From: Manduca sexta
Taxonomy: Eukaryota > Arthropoda > Insecta > Lepidoptera > Sphingidae
Length of the DNA: 64,000 nucleotides
NCBI RefSeq assembly: GCF_014839805.1
Contig: NC_051130.1
Span: 1,860,001 to 1,924,000, forward strand
Direction: 5' to 3'
The notes below the pieces were generated by a model. The model made no database searches and had not been told where the DNA came from. It saw only the letters and a list, made by a program, of their open reading frames with translations. Within the stretch, counting starts at the first letter, position 1, and each line of letters starts with the position of its first letter. This document shows positions 34,411 through 46,932 of this stretch, one piece after another. The translations under genes and the position numbers were made by a program.

Positions 34411-34588
34411 AATTTGACATGAATATTGTTGGAAATTATTCTATAGTTTTGATGACAGGTTGTAAATTATGCAATATTGGACTTCAATTCGTACTAATTT
34501 GAAATTTAATATGAATATTGTTGCAAGTGATTCTATAGTTTTGATGAAAGGTGGTCAATGATACAATATTGGACTTCAGTTCGGTTTT
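34411..34588 (+). repeat. 92-bp tandem duplication
   Basis: Two units start at about 34411 and 34503. Shared words are 'atgaatattgttg', 'attctatagttttgatga' and 'caatattggacttca'. The copies differ by scattered substitutions. Confidence 0.75.
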
Positions 34589-36225
34589 TGATAATTGTAA
34601 TAATGATTAATAATGAACCCCAACTAGAGTAATGTATCTTAAAGGGGCTTCTAAGTTTTTGATCCATATCCCCACGCAAGCCTTCCAAAAGTACTGGCCT
34701 TTATTCCGTGATTTCCCGCAGTATAGATTCATAATAATAATCCCGCTAACCTCGCTACATTACATTTTACTTACGTGACCCGTATGCTATTTTTTTGCCG
34801 CACACAAGTTGCACTTACCTGAAAGGAAAAAACACCATTAGACTACAATGGGGTCGGCAGAAAGGTGAACATATGGTGCGCATTCGCATCCAATAAAGAT
34901 TATTGAAAGGTGGTAAGGTGTGACAAAAAATGAGCATATGTTGGACGTTCAGTGGTTTTACAAGTTGAAATTCGGAGTAGATTTGAACACGTACAAACTT
35001 GTTTCCTAGTAGTGGATGTTAGTGGCGAAGGGTGATATTTTTCTAAAGGGGACACGACATGATGTATAAGTACTAATATGCATAAATGCGTTGCTATTTT
35101 ATTAGTAAAAAATAAACCCAACAGAACCCAATACAAAAAGGATCTTACATATCTTATCTCCAAACAGTAGGTTACTAGGTGAGATACAATTTAATACATC
35201 CAGATTTCTTCAACCTTAGTAACGGCTTATTAACCTGTAACTGTTTCCACCCATCGATATATCAATAGCTATTCCCAAAAATTGTATCCGAAACGTCATA
35301 GATTACTTTATAATCTCTACTCCGAGATTTATAATCATCAAATATCAGCAAAACATAGATTATGGCAGCCCTAAATCAAGGATGTACCAAACTATTTGCC
35401 AAACATAACAGTACAACAGATGCTCGCGGCCCGCGAACACCTTGCCGATCTTTTGTGCGCCACGTGGGCTGCCAGCTTAAGAACCAAATATAAAACCGCT
35501 CACACCCTCTTCCGACATTACATTAGGGTTGGTGCTATCGGGAAACTGACCGGGAAATACCGGTTTAGAAGACTCTAGCCAAGTGTTGGTTATTATATTA
35601 TTTGAATCAGGGATCTGTGATAAAGCTTTCAAATTTAAATTTTGCTTTAGTTTAAAGGCTGTCATGGCACTATGTGGCAAGCGAATTATGTATTATTTAG
35701 TTGTCAAATAATTAAAGTTTTTTCGGTCTCCAGGTAGAGGAAAATTAACCTCGTTGTTTAGAATTAGTTCCTAATTTGATGATAGACATATCTTCATCCA
35801 CAATATATACGGAAATAAGACCAGCGAATCACACATAATAACTTCGCCTGTCCTACGATAAATGCTTAATAAATACACATTTAATTCGGACTCCGGTAAA
35901 TCTCAGCCAAATTGACAACCCTAACTATAAGGGCTGTTTTTGGTCGCAGGCAGGTGTGCCTTCAGATTGCCAAGACACGTGGCAGGGGCGACTGGCAGCT
36001 TTCCGCTTCCCAGTGGCAAATATAAACATAATTATACACTCTTCCGGCTTTGATTTGGCATATCAAGTGGTTTGGGGTAGTTTTAAGTGGATTTGTGTTT
36101 GGGATTTCGGGTAGAGGTTTATAGATAACAGACCACCGTGGCGATAATAACTGTTAAGGGCGAATTGATTTGCGGGTGAGATGGTGCTCGGCTGAGTTGA
36201 CTAGTTAGCATTATAATAGAAGAAC
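34589..36225. other. Unannotated stretch
   Basis: No gene is supported. Overlapping opposite-strand ORFs at 35396-35680 lie in a slightly GC-richer patch but have no recognisable motif. Confidence 0.35.
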
Positions 36226-36430
36226 TGGTGGTCTCTCATATGTGAGAGTTCGCTTGGGTAGGTACTACTGCAATGTCTATTTCTGCCGTCACGCAGCAGC
36301 GTGTAATCACTGTTGTGTTTCGGTTTAAAGAACATTGTAGCCAGTGTAATTACTGGACATAATAAGACTTAACATCTTATGTCTAAGGATGGTGCATTGG
36401 AATACGTCTTGCTCATCTCGTCATTCAAAG
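36226..36430 (+). repeat. Rep-G copy
   Basis: 'agagttcgcttgggtaggta', 'tgtctatttctgccgtcacg', 'aacattgtagccagtgtaat' and 'tactggacataataagactt' match Rep-G at 28380-28530. Confidence 0.6.
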
Positions 36431-36697
36431 TAATAAAAAAAAATGGTTGTTTGAGCAAATCATGATGTTAAATGATTTTCATCGTCCATAAAACACATGA
36501 GAGGAATGATGTATGCGCTGCCAGCGTTAGGAGTAAGGTTTAGCTGAGTGCCCAACAGTGGGACCGTCAGGCTGTTTGAGTTGTCGAAAATTTTAATCAA
36601 CACACATAATGGTACAGTGAGCTGTCATTTCACAGTGGTTTTCTTTGAATAGATATTATACTCGTTAAGAATGAGTCTCACTGAAGGTAAATGATCT

Positions 36698-36805
36698 TTA
36701 TCCCCGAAGGGGTAGTCAGAGATGTACCTGTTGCACCCACATTTCACCGTGAGTATTCCATCACTATTAAAGTCGTACCGTAATACAACTGAGCCACCGA
36801 GGCAA
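36698..36805 (-). repeat. SINE-2 fragment
   Basis: 'ctttatccccgaaggggtag' is the tail of the family on the minus strand. It is followed by 'gcacccacatttcaccgtga', and a head-like 'actgagccaccgaggc' lies near 36792. Confidence 0.5.
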
Positions 36806-38176
36806 ACAGAAGCACCAAAATAATATAGAAGTACACTTAAATTATCCTAGGCTAATATTATATTTATTTGTTACATTATTTTACATAATAGTGGGTTTAA
36901 AAAAAAAGTGATAATAGATTTTGCTAATGGTTATGGACAAATACTAAAAAAAAAGTTCTTTCATTCGATCCTAAACTTTTAATATCAGTTCAGCAATTTC
37001 AGTCGAATTTTACATCCATAGTCAAACGAATATTTTCATAATTTTATAGCTTTATATACAGAAAAAAGCACTTATTATTAATTATAATTAAGGCCTTTAT
37101 TGCTCTATTAAAATCAAGGAATAAGGAACATAGTCGCGTGTTATTATAATCAGATCGATATATTAAAAGGGTAGGCTTTTATCGTTTGTTAAGGCTGCGT
37201 AGTGGGAAGTACTCCTATATAGATTTAGATGGCAACAACCTTACACTCCGGTTATTTTGTTTTGGCCTGAATTGCGCACAACTAAAACTTTTATATAGAT
37301 ATTTTGGTGCACTTTGAAAGGTATAGTAATTAATTAAATATTGTGAATATTTTTAAAATTAATTAATTAACGACTTAGTCGTCTATAATAGTATAGCAAC
37401 AATAATATGTGGATGTTGGCTTAATTGATTTATTTTAAGGAGCAGAACAACTGAGAATTGTTTCGCTAAGTTTTTTTTTTATGCGGAATTGGTTCAGAAA
37501 AATACCGCGGGAGGGTTCACCGGAACCTCTTTGTTAATATACAGTAATTTGCAAACCACGAAGTACTCCGATTGGAGCCCATTGCTGTTATTTATATGTC
37601 GACATCAGTTAACATTAGCCGAACAAATTGCTTATCCGACTTGCGTTTAAAGAAAAATTTACCGAAAATAAATTAACTATTTGAACATATAATTTGAATT
37701 TGAAATTTGTTTGTTCACCTAATAACCACCTATGAATTATAGCTCTTAGTTAAGTAATATAAATTGCATTGTTTCCTGCTTGCGGTAAATCACTTACATT
37801 ATAATTTTTATTATGGCAGACCAAGATACGAGCGCAGCTTAGTTTGGCTGCCACTAGTCTGTATTTAAAATAAATAAAAAATACGCCAATACAAACTAAA
37901 CTGACAACATGTCGCGTACAAATTCGAGATTAAATCGGGCAAGTTGACAAATGGCGGAGCGGTCACGACACATACCGTGCCGGCGAGGCCTACTTACCAG
38001 ACCCCCCACCCCCAGATGGGGGTCAGATATGAAATTCGGCACTAATCATAATATTTTTTCGTTATAATCCAATTTCTTGAATTGGGGTGAGATTGTTTAG
38101 TATAGATATAATCTCGATAAGGTCACGCTTGTGGTGGGTAGAGGTGTAGCTCAGTTCGTTATGCTATGATACTGAA
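36806..38176. other. Unannotated AT-rich stretch
   Basis: No gene or recognised family is seen. A GC-richer patch at 37960-38020 has no readable exon. Confidence 0.35.
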
Positions 38177-38368
38177 GTAGCTATTGCTCGCGGCTTCGCC
38201 TGCGTGAAGGAGTTTTCCGGGATAAAAGTCCCGCTATATATTTTCCCGGGTCTTAAACTATCTCCATACAAAATTTTATAAAAATCTGTTCAGTAGATTT
38301 TGAGAAAATCGATCACATACTTAGAGACAGACAGAAAAGGGGACTTTGTTTTATAATATGTATAGATA
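38177..38368 (-). repeat. Hel-A copy (Helitron-like)
   Basis: 'gctcgcggcttcgcctgcgt' hairpin end on the left, then 'agttttccgggataaaagtc' and 'cttaaactatctccata', ending 'ttgttttataatatgtatag'. Its right end gives the intact sequence into which the mariner inserted in the copy at 14481. Confidence 0.75.
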
Positions 38369-38658
38369 GAAATAAAATAGTCATTAACTATTGTTGGAGT
38401 AAACACAAATACCAGTGCACCATAGACACCACACCCTCCCCGTACATCACTATTCCCTAGACCAATCTATGCTTTTTTTGTCTCTGACCCATGTATTACG
38501 ATCGTTTGTTCTAATATATTTTATAAAATTATGGTGCTTTATTTATATCAACACCCATAACCACGTTTAAGGGTTGCGAGAGCCTGAAGTGTTCACTCAA
38601 AACTCTGGTGTTTCTATAAGCCGACCCTTGCCAGGATAACAAACGTAAGACATTGATT

Positions 38659-38877
38659 TAAACTATTTTTCGGAACTTTCGCGGTTTTAATAATTTAATT
38701 TTCTCCCGACGTTTCGAAGACTTGCACCCTTCATAGGAACTGAGGTGTTGGTCATCCGCAATGTCAAAGTTACAATATCTATGACTTAAATTATCTTAGT
38801 AATTAAAACCGCGATAAAATGCCAAAAATTGTGTAATTTAAGGTCTAACATTCGCGTAAACATAAGAAATCATTAAA
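38659..38877. repeat. Fold-D copy
   Basis: Left 'tttcgcggttttaat' and right 'attaaaaccgcgataaaat' arms are inverted. The interior 'ctcccgacgtttcgaagact' and 'ggtcatccgcaatgtcaaag' and the flank 'gtctaacattcgcgtaaaca' are shared with other copies. Confidence 0.65.
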
Positions 38878-39499
38878 CGTAAGATATGTTAAAAATTGAG
38901 CACGAGGAAGATTCTGGGTCTGTATTGACATGGGATTTGTGCTGAGCTGTAGACCATTGCAAAACTCGTTGATTATAGCCTCAGGTACTCCACTTACTAC
39001 TAGATGCAACTGTAGATACTGTGCCAGTATCAAAAATACAGGTGAAAAAACAAGTATACTTCTCTCAAAGTAATACTCTGGTCAAGGTAGCTCCGGTTCT
39101 GACAGGCTGGTTTCTACCTAAGAGCCAAATACTCCATAGCAACAATGCGTGACCATACATCCCAGTTTCAACAGCGATCGCCAGATGGCGTTGGGTTCAT
39201 CGACTTATTTTTTTTTAAATCGCGACCCCTAATTGTGGCGAAGGCATCGTTTAATACTTACTAAGTAGGTATATTGCGGTTAAACACCAATTTGGATGTA
39301 AAAATTCACGCACGCGATCTTTGAAAGGTTTTTTGAAGATACCTTTATGAGCCTCTGGAATTAAGGGCTTCTGATAAATATTTAAGTGAAAAATATGTAA
39401 TGTTTTTATTATTTTAAGCTATGTTGATATAGTGGTAGAGTCTAGTGTAATTTTTCGGGTTGAAAAATTTGAGCTATTAATAAGTACACTAAATGCGCC

Positions 39500-39620
39500 T
39501 CTACGAACCTTCGAAACTACCATGCTAAGATCCCAGGTTCGATCTCCTGGTCAGGCATTCGATTTTTCTTCTCAGTATCACTTCTGAATTTAAAATCATG
39601 CCCTTTACTGTTATAGGACT
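39500..39620 (+). repeat. SINE-2 head fragment
   Basis: Box B 'caggttcgatctcctggtc' is followed by 'gatttttcttctcagtatca'. The body then diverges. A neighbouring stop-free minus-strand frame (39632-39910) has no domain. Confidence 0.45.
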
Positions 39621-39914
39621 TGCCTATCGACCTAACAACAGCAAATGTTACCTCTACCTACCCCTAAAAGGTAACGCGGGATACTACGGACATTATAACT
39701 GGTATTACAAAAGGATTGAGACGCGCTCCTAGTAATTGTACGTCGGGGCTCACCTGCGGTACACACGCGAGAGCAAGCCTTTTTGCATCGCTTCTTGTTA
39801 CTATAATTACGCGGTATTGTTGGGCTGGTTCTGATGCTGAGCTGGGCCAGTAATAATACGAGCACGCATGAATGTTTTTTTAGACGGCCATGGTTGTGAC
39901 CTCTCTGCACCTGA

Positions 39915-40045
39915 TGAGGTCTCTCTGGTCATGAAGGATTGCCGTCTTACTGGAATATGAGAGTGAAGGAATAGATGTGTATAGTGTACATTTATGTACT
40001 ATAATATCTTCTGCGTACTGGCTGATCTCTGTTATCAGCCGCGGC
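39915..40045 (+). repeat. Rep-L copy 2
   Basis: 'aaggattgccgtcttactgg', 'aatatgagagtgaaggaata' and 'ctgcgtactggctgatctct' match 2200-2330. Confidence 0.6.
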
Positions 40046-40112
40046 CTAAATCCGCTTCTAAGAGATTCATTATGATGTGATCATGTCAAAAGCTATGAAA
40101 ATATAGATCGAA

Positions 40113-40312
40113 ATAGCTTTTGCTTGCGGCACCGCCCATGTGAAAGTTATTCCATGATAAATATCCTGCTATATATATTTTCTCGGAATAAACATTAGCC
40201 TATGTCGTTCTCAAGGTCTCAAGCTATCTCCATACCATATTTCATCGGAATCTGTTTAGGTTCAGCCATGAAAGGGTAACAGATAGAGTTATAATATTAA
40301 GTATGGGTTGTC
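40113..40312 (-). repeat. Hel-A copy, diverged
   Basis: Hairpin end 'ttgcttgcggcaccgcccat' on the left, then 'caagctatctccataccata'. The terminal CTAG has become ATAG. Confidence 0.6.
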
Positions 40313-40812
40313 AGTTCAATCATATCGGTTACTTTACGATCGTTAACTTGTGTGGAAATGACCGCACCTGAGTTGATAAACTACATACCTACAGTATAAG
40401 ATTCGTAAAATTGTATGCAGAAAATGACGCGATATATATAATGCTATCTCCAAAAGCCTTATCACAATGAGTCGTTTAAAATTATCACGATAACTACTAA
40501 GTTATGTTTCTATCGATGCAATAATGTCTTTAAAGGTTTTCCCTTGTTACTTGACCGAAATGTTACCGTTGTTTCTCTAAAAATTGAATTATTCTTTCTT
40601 ATGGATCGAAATTGCTGGCAGAAAACGAAATAAGAATCATCAAAACAAAGCATTTTTCGAATCAAAGAGACGTAACGTGGAATCGATTCCAATTATCATG
40701 TCTCTCGGAAGGTATCTGTATAATTTTGTTACTGTGCGTTCTGGATAATGAATTATATAAAACACGCGAACAAATCTGGTAAACAGGAAGATAATTTAAA
40801 ATTAAAATTACA
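40313..40812. other. Unannotated stretch between two Hel-A copies
   Basis: No gene or repeat was recognised. Confidence 0.3.
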
Positions 40813-41020
40813 CTAGCTTTTGCTCGCGGCTTCAACGCGTGATGGAGTTTTCCGGGATAAAATCCCTTCTATATATTTTCCCGGGATAGAAAACTTTTAA
40901 CCTTACCAGGGTTTTAAACTATCTCCATACCAAATTTCATAAAAATCCTCTCAGTAGATTTTGAGAAAATCGATAACATATAGACAGACTGAAATGGGAA
41001 CATTGTTTTATATGATAACT
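40813..41020 (-). repeat. Hel-A copy (Helitron-like)
   Basis: CTAG at 40813-40816, hairpin 'gctcgcggcttcaacgcgtg', then 'atctccataccaaatttcat' and 'ttgagaaaatcgataacata'. It is a well preserved copy. Confidence 0.72.
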
Positions 41021-43304
41021 TAATACAAATTATTTAACACATGATACCAAAAACAGTTTTCAGCATCTCTTTGTTTACCATTTATTTAAGACTTTAGTAT
41101 TTGATCGCTCTATATTACCTATATATTTGAATATTATCGCACATATGAAGCAGGACCTTAAAGAAGAGAGTCACAAAAAACTCTTTAGTTAAAACCACTA
41201 AACAACAAGGGGTGAGATTCCTCTCCCCTCAGATTTGAGTCTAGACTGTGACCTATTTAGCACATCTGTTGGGCACGCGACGCGGCAGCTGCGGCGAGCG
41301 CACCTGGCGCGCTTTTTTCACTCGCAGGTTTGAGCGATTTGCGTAGATGAAGCATGGGGTGCGAATATACCTCTGTTAGCTTAGGTTTGTTTGGCTTTTC
41401 TTAATAGATATAAATGTTGGGTTAGAAAGGCCTATTTTGTGGTATGATTAAGCAGTCCCGTATCTTGAATTTTTTCGAGGCGGGGCAAAATCTGGAAAAT
41501 GGCGCCCACCCATATTTTTACTTTTGTCATCATTTCGCGCCCTGCAGAAAATAATTAATGTGTCTAATGTACTGGAGGTCTCACTAGTCAAAGTTGCGTT
41601 AATGATGAGTTGTGTTTGGCAAGTTTGAATTTGCCGCTCGCTGAATTCGCCTCCCAGGGCATGGGCCTTTGATTGTCCTCCTTTAGATCCGGGGTTGGGA
41701 TGAAGGCCTAATTTACATGAAAAACTAGTAATATCAGCGCAAAAGTATATAGAAATATTTGGATGTTTATTGGAAGTAAATGCAGAAATAGTTGAATCGC
41801 TGAATGCAATTTAGTACAAAAACAGGTTACATCCTAGATTAATTTATTGGGTACTTTATAACCCAGAAACTATAAAAATATATTATGGAAAAGTTCTTAT
41901 ACGCGAGTGGAATATAGTTAGAAATATAAGAAAGAAGGTGAGATGTCGTAGAAGACTCTCCTTTTTATGGATGTGCACCGGTTTTTACTTTTTCAACAAA
42001 ATCAATTGGTAATTTTGTTTTTAAATAAGTAGCAATAATTAAAGAAGTATTATTCAATAACTTTTTTCTCAGTTAGAATAATTATTTTGAGAGGAACATT
42101 TATAGCACTAATTAGGTATACCTAGTTTGGGTACCCCTGGAAATTTAAGTATTAAAGATCTCACAGTTTTATATAAATTTATTTTAAGTAGAATTAAGTC
42201 TCTGTTAGTCTATTCTTTCAATAAAAAATTTCAATTAAAAAGTAAATATTGTTAACATATTATTTTATTAATGTAGTATACAAAGGTAGGTCAAGAAACT
42301 CTGACACAACAGACCTTCTTCAATGACGAAAGCTGCCATTTTTTGCATGACAAAAAATCGAACTCTAGTCCACATGTTTCGGAGACTAACAGTTACCAAC
42401 TGTATCACGCAGGCTGTCATCGAGAGCGGGCGCGTGCGCAGAGGCCCGACCACCGCGCCATCTGCCGCGAAACTTGACACGATCCTTACAAGCTTGCACA
42501 CGAAAAAAAACTCAAAATCATCAAAAATAAACCTTACAATTCAAACAATAGAATTCTAAATCCATTGACCCAGAACAGCATTCACTGAAACAATATTGAA
42601 CCTAAATATCCCGTAACACGATTCAAATCAGCTTGACTGTTTCTACTAAATTGTTAATAAAATTTGAACTCTATCGACTAAGTAATAAAAGTCTGTCGGC
42701 TCTATTAGCGCAAGATATATGCATTTCGCGAAGGCGCACGCCAGATGTCGATTTAAGATGACACATTGCGGGGATGATGCTGGTTTTTTTTTGTCCCGCT
42801 AGCGGTCCATATGATCCTGTTATATAGGGGTTAACTTGTTGTGAGTTATTGTAATTACGGGCCCTTTTGTCCACATCACCTGCGTACAAGATTATGTTGA
42901 ATTATTTGGTTTGTTTGATGTGGTCTATTTATATTTCGGTTTCATACGGCTAGATAAAAAAATTGCTCGCGTGTGAGTATAGCGTATTATAATAATTATC
43001 ATTGACTTATCAGATACTGTAATACTGGCAATGTCCATCAAATATTAGTCCAAGTGTGCTTGCAGAGCGATATTTGACAGAAGAATTAAACAGAACAAAA
43101 GTTCTGCACTGTACTATAAAAGTAACAACAATTTTGACCGGCCGCCTGATTTTTGTCAACAAACTTTCAGGAGTTCAATCTCGAGGAAATAGTTTTAAAC
43201 AAAACTGCTAAAGTGGACTGATGGAATGCAATCCAGGGCATCTCAAAACATAGCCAATACATTATCACTCACCACACAAGCAACATAAAAACACATTACG
43301 CATT
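41021..43304. other. Unannotated stretch
   Basis: A GC-rich patch occurs at 41265-41345, and a second at 42420-42480 has open frames on both strands (42268-42559). Neither frame shows a recognised domain. No repeat family was identified. Confidence 0.35.
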
Positions 43305-43440
43305 TCTCCCAAAAGAGCAGGCGAAGTTGCGACCAAGGCACCTTTTTTCCTATGCTGTGTTCCATCCCATGATGTGATAGGAGGCCAGATTATCATCATA
43401 TAGGGCGCAAATTCCAGACTCCGAGCACCAACCCAGTATG
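43305..43440 (-). repeat. SINE-2 fragment
   Basis: 'gtgttccatcccatgatgtg' and 'ataggaggccagattatcat' are the minus-strand core of the family, followed by 'attccagactccgag'. Confidence 0.6.
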
Positions 43441-43512
43441 TAAGTATCAACTTCGTAAATAAACTTGACATAATGTCATAGTATATTTTAAAATATGCAT
43501 CAAATTTTGTTA

Positions 43513-43654
43513 TATAATAATAATATCAGCCCTGTATTATATACTGTCCCACTGTTGGGCACGGGCCTCCTCTGCCACTGAGAGGGATTAGGCCTTAGTC
43601 CACCACGTTGGCCCCGTGCGGATTGGTAGACTTCACACACCCTCGAAAATTCCC
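43513..43654 (-). repeat. SINE-1 copy, 5' truncated
   Basis: The tail 'ataataataatatcagccct' is at left, then 'gtcccactgttgggcacggg' and 'gattggtagacttcacacac'. It breaks off at 'cgaaaattccc', losing the head, as expected of incomplete reverse transcription. Confidence 0.7.
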
Positions 43655-44037
43655 TTTTCGTTATAAGGTAAATTTAAAATTAATAAGTAGTAGTAAGTAA
43701 ACTTTGTTATAGGGTAGAGAAATTCCTAGACAGCTTAAAATAATATGAGTGCACATTACTCATATGGAAAGTCCGAGATTTCGCGTGTCATGTACAGTAC
43801 AATAGTTGTCTAATTAAACTTATCCGTTTGTCTGTCTGTCTAGAAATATTTAAACTTGTTGATACACATGGAACGATGAGCTAGATGAAATATGATATTA
43901 TAGGTTATAATATTTTTGGTAGAGTTATATTCCACTGTCTGTAAAGTGACGGAACGGCTCGATTGACTTAGTATCATAGAAAACTCATGTGTATTAGTAT
44001 ACAAAGATCGTCGATCGGGGACATGTTAAACCCTTTT

Positions 44038-44258
44038 TGCTGGTGGTAGGATATTTCTATCCGCCCGGTTAGCGATCACCGTACACAAGGTGTTAAAACC
44101 CGCCATAGTGGCCTACGTAAGTGTCGCGTTCCGGGATCAGCCTGTGTATATCCAGTTCCAACAGGCCGGCGTAATTGTGTCGACTGTTAAGGGATAATCT
44201 TTTGACAGTCGACTGTCTATTACCCCACTCAACTTACCATCAAGTGCAGTGGGGTCAG
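44038..44258 (+). repeat. Rep-F copy, near full length
   Basis: It opens 'gctggtggtaggatatttct' and continues 'tagcgatcaccgtacacaag', 'gtgttaaaacccgccatagt' and 'gcgttccgggatcagcctgt'. It ends 'accatcaagtgcagtggggt'. No terminal inverted repeats are seen; class unknown. Confidence 0.65.
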
Positions 44259-45601
44259 GTTGTCAAATACGTATAAAAAAAAACCTCTGAATTTCTATTA
44301 TTTTTTAAAGAGTGGTTATACACGACGATCTGGCTTGGAAGTGAACATCAATAGATATTATCTACATCAACCTGTTCGTTGCGTACCATCTTGCTTCTAT
44401 ATTATAAATATGAAGGTTTGTGAAAACAATTGGATGTTTGTAACTGCTAAACCGATTTGAATGAAGTTTGGGACATGCATAGATCATGTTTTGAATTAAT
44501 ATGTCTTACAAAACTATAATTAATCGTTTAGGTAGGGGATCTTTCGTACAATACTATTTAATGTGATCAAGATTGCCTCACATCGCGAAGACCCTTTCTT
44601 CATTTACAGAAACATTAATATTAAACTGGCAATTGTGGAAACACTGTAGTCTCTCAGCAACAAGTGCATGGCGTGTACCAGACTACTAGACAAACTTTCT
44701 TTCTAACCCTTTTAAGACATGTACGATCCGGTTGTACTTATTTTGGCGGCATCAAAAAGCTATCGGCAGTATTGTAGTCCATAAAAACATATACATACGT
44801 GACACCGCGGGATATCATACAGTCGGTAAGTGTTTGATGGTTGAGGCCTGCGTAGGCGCATCTAACTGTACACACAATTATTGATAATTTGTATTCCATA
44901 TATAGTATACGTGTCTTTCTGTACGTCACTGGTTTCCGTCCATTCGTGTCTAACGTAACCGAAATTTAAGCTTTATAGATAAAAATAAAGAAATAAATTT
45001 AATAAAAATGAATTAATTATGTTTTTTGCTTGTATTTAATATTATTTTATTGTATTGCGCATTTGAGGCGGTAAGCTTTGGGAATTGTGATGCGAAATGT
45101 TTCGAGTAGATAATTTAAAATTTAAATAATTATACTTTAAAATGATGTTACTTTAATTTATATTTCATTAATTAGATATTTTTAATAAGCCCGAGAAACA
45201 CCGCTTTTTTCCTACAGTATTTTTTTTCACATAAGTAAAATCACGAAACGAAATACAGTTCTTTGTATTAAATTGGCAAACTGCGAAATTTTCTTCAAAC
45301 ACTACACACGCAACACTATACTACTAGATACAACTGTGACGCGAACAACAATATTTTTAGACAAAATAATTTCTATAAGTGAAATGCGGTGATTTAGGCG
45401 TCGCCTACGCATTTAGGCTTAGCTTATATTAGCACCGTGTAAAAATAAAATGTGTCCGAGTGATTAGTACACCCACGTGGATTACATTGGCAATTTCCTC
45501 AAAAAAAAGCCAAGTTTGCGCTGTTACCTTCTTTTGTCCGTCTGTTCCGAAATAGACGTTGGAGTGTGGCGCGTGTTAGGAGCGTTTGCAGATTGATATT
45601 T
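44259..45601. other. Unannotated stretch
   Basis: No gene or repeat family was recognised. Confidence 0.35.
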
Positions 45602-45887
45602 TAATCTATATATATATAAAAATGAATCCCTATTTCCCTTGGTCACGCCATCGCGCGTGAACGGCTGCACCGATTTCACTATTTATTTTTTTGTTGTGTT
45701 TGTTATTGTCAGGAGAAGGTTCTTAAGAGGAAAAAATTCAAAAAAAATCGTGGAATATTAGAAAATTTTAGAAAACTTAACTAAAATATAAATTTTATAT
45801 AACTGTCAATTGTTTGAAATAACTGTCAACGATTGACAGAGAGCGCGCTGCAAATTCATAGTTAAGACGGGACAACGTCTGTCGGGT
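45602..45887 (+). repeat. Hel-H copy 1, fused to Rep-F
   Basis: It shares 'tatataaaaatgaatcccta', 'cttggtcacgccatcgcgcg', 'gttcttaagaggaaaaaatt', 'attgacagagagcgcgctgc' and 'acaacgtctgtcgggt' with 60367-60653. It lacks the 'caactag' end present in copy 2 and instead runs directly into Rep-F. Confidence 0.7.
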
Positions 45888-45975
45888 GCTGTGGTAGGAT
45901 AGATTTTGTATCCGCCAGATAGCGAGCACTACACAAAGTGTTAAAACCCGCCATAATGACCCATGTGTTGCATTC
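45888..45975 (+). repeat. Rep-F 5' fragment
   Basis: 'gctgtggtaggatagatttt' is followed by 'gtgttaaaacccgccataat', matching the start of the copy at 44038. It joins Hel-H without spacer. Confidence 0.6.
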
Positions 45976-46717
45976 GACTAGCGAGCGGTTATTGTCGGTC
46001 GGCATTATATACGGGTACCACTCTGCTTTTCATCAGGCGCAGGAGGTCTGTGAGGAGATTTGATATGAAGACAAATGTTCTTGGTCGAATATCATTTATT
46101 ACTACTCTTGATTGCAAATGTGTTATATTTATATACCATAGATTTTACATATATAATAATAGTAATATGTTATACGTATGTACTAACTACTATTACACCT
46201 CAGGTCACTTTGCCGTACAATACTGTACAGTACGTCTAATTAGTCGTAGTTGATAGTGACTATTAAAATTTTTCTTGGCGCACATATTTTATTTCCTACG
46301 CTATAAAATAGTCATTTGCACTGTACATTAACGAAATTAATCCGCAAAATGGAGAAAGTTATATTGTTGAATACATAAAAGTATTTGATAAGCACAAAAT
46401 TGGCAAACATTCACGGATGATGACTATTATTTGCGCAACGATCATTTGATAGAAACTTACTGTTTACTTAGTTTCTAAAGTAAAATAACGGGACTCAGTT
46501 AGTAAATTAAGACACGTATTAAATACACGAATGCACGAAAAAGAATTTTTCAGACATTTCGCTGTATAAAAAAAAAACAATGCTGTCCAAGGTCGCGGTC
46601 CCCATTCTCTACAGTAGACAATCTTGTATCTGAGGGTTTTGTGGTATCATCCAAGGAGGATTTTTATAACATTGTTATAGTAAAGCAGGTTTTTTGTTAA
46701 CTTCTTTCATTTATAAG
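45976..46717. other. Unannotated stretch
   Basis: No gene was recognised. A 96-codon frame at 45963-46253 is partly Rep-F and has no motif. Confidence 0.3.
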
Positions 46718-46932
46718 TAGGTTTTGTTCACAGCTTTGCTCGCGTGAAGAGGTTTTCTGGGATAAAAGTTCCGTTATATATTTGCCCGTGATAGAAAATA
46801 GCCTATAATCTTCTCAGGGTCTTAAACTATCTCCATACCAAATTTGTTAAAAATCCGTTCAGCACATTTTCAGAAAATCGATAAAATACAGACAGACAGA
46901 AAAGGGGACTTTGTTTTATAATGTCTTTAGAT
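46718..46932 (-). repeat. Hel-A copy, hairpin worn
   Basis: 'cagctttgctcgcgtgaaga', 'gggtcttaaactatctccat' and 'aaaaggggactttgttttat' place it in Hel-A. CTAG has become GTAGG. Confidence 0.65.

Noticed and set aside
42268..42559. Overlapping ORFs on both strands (77 and 78 codons)
   Set aside because: The GC-richer patch keeps both strands open. Neither product has a recognisable motif, and there is no splice or start support.
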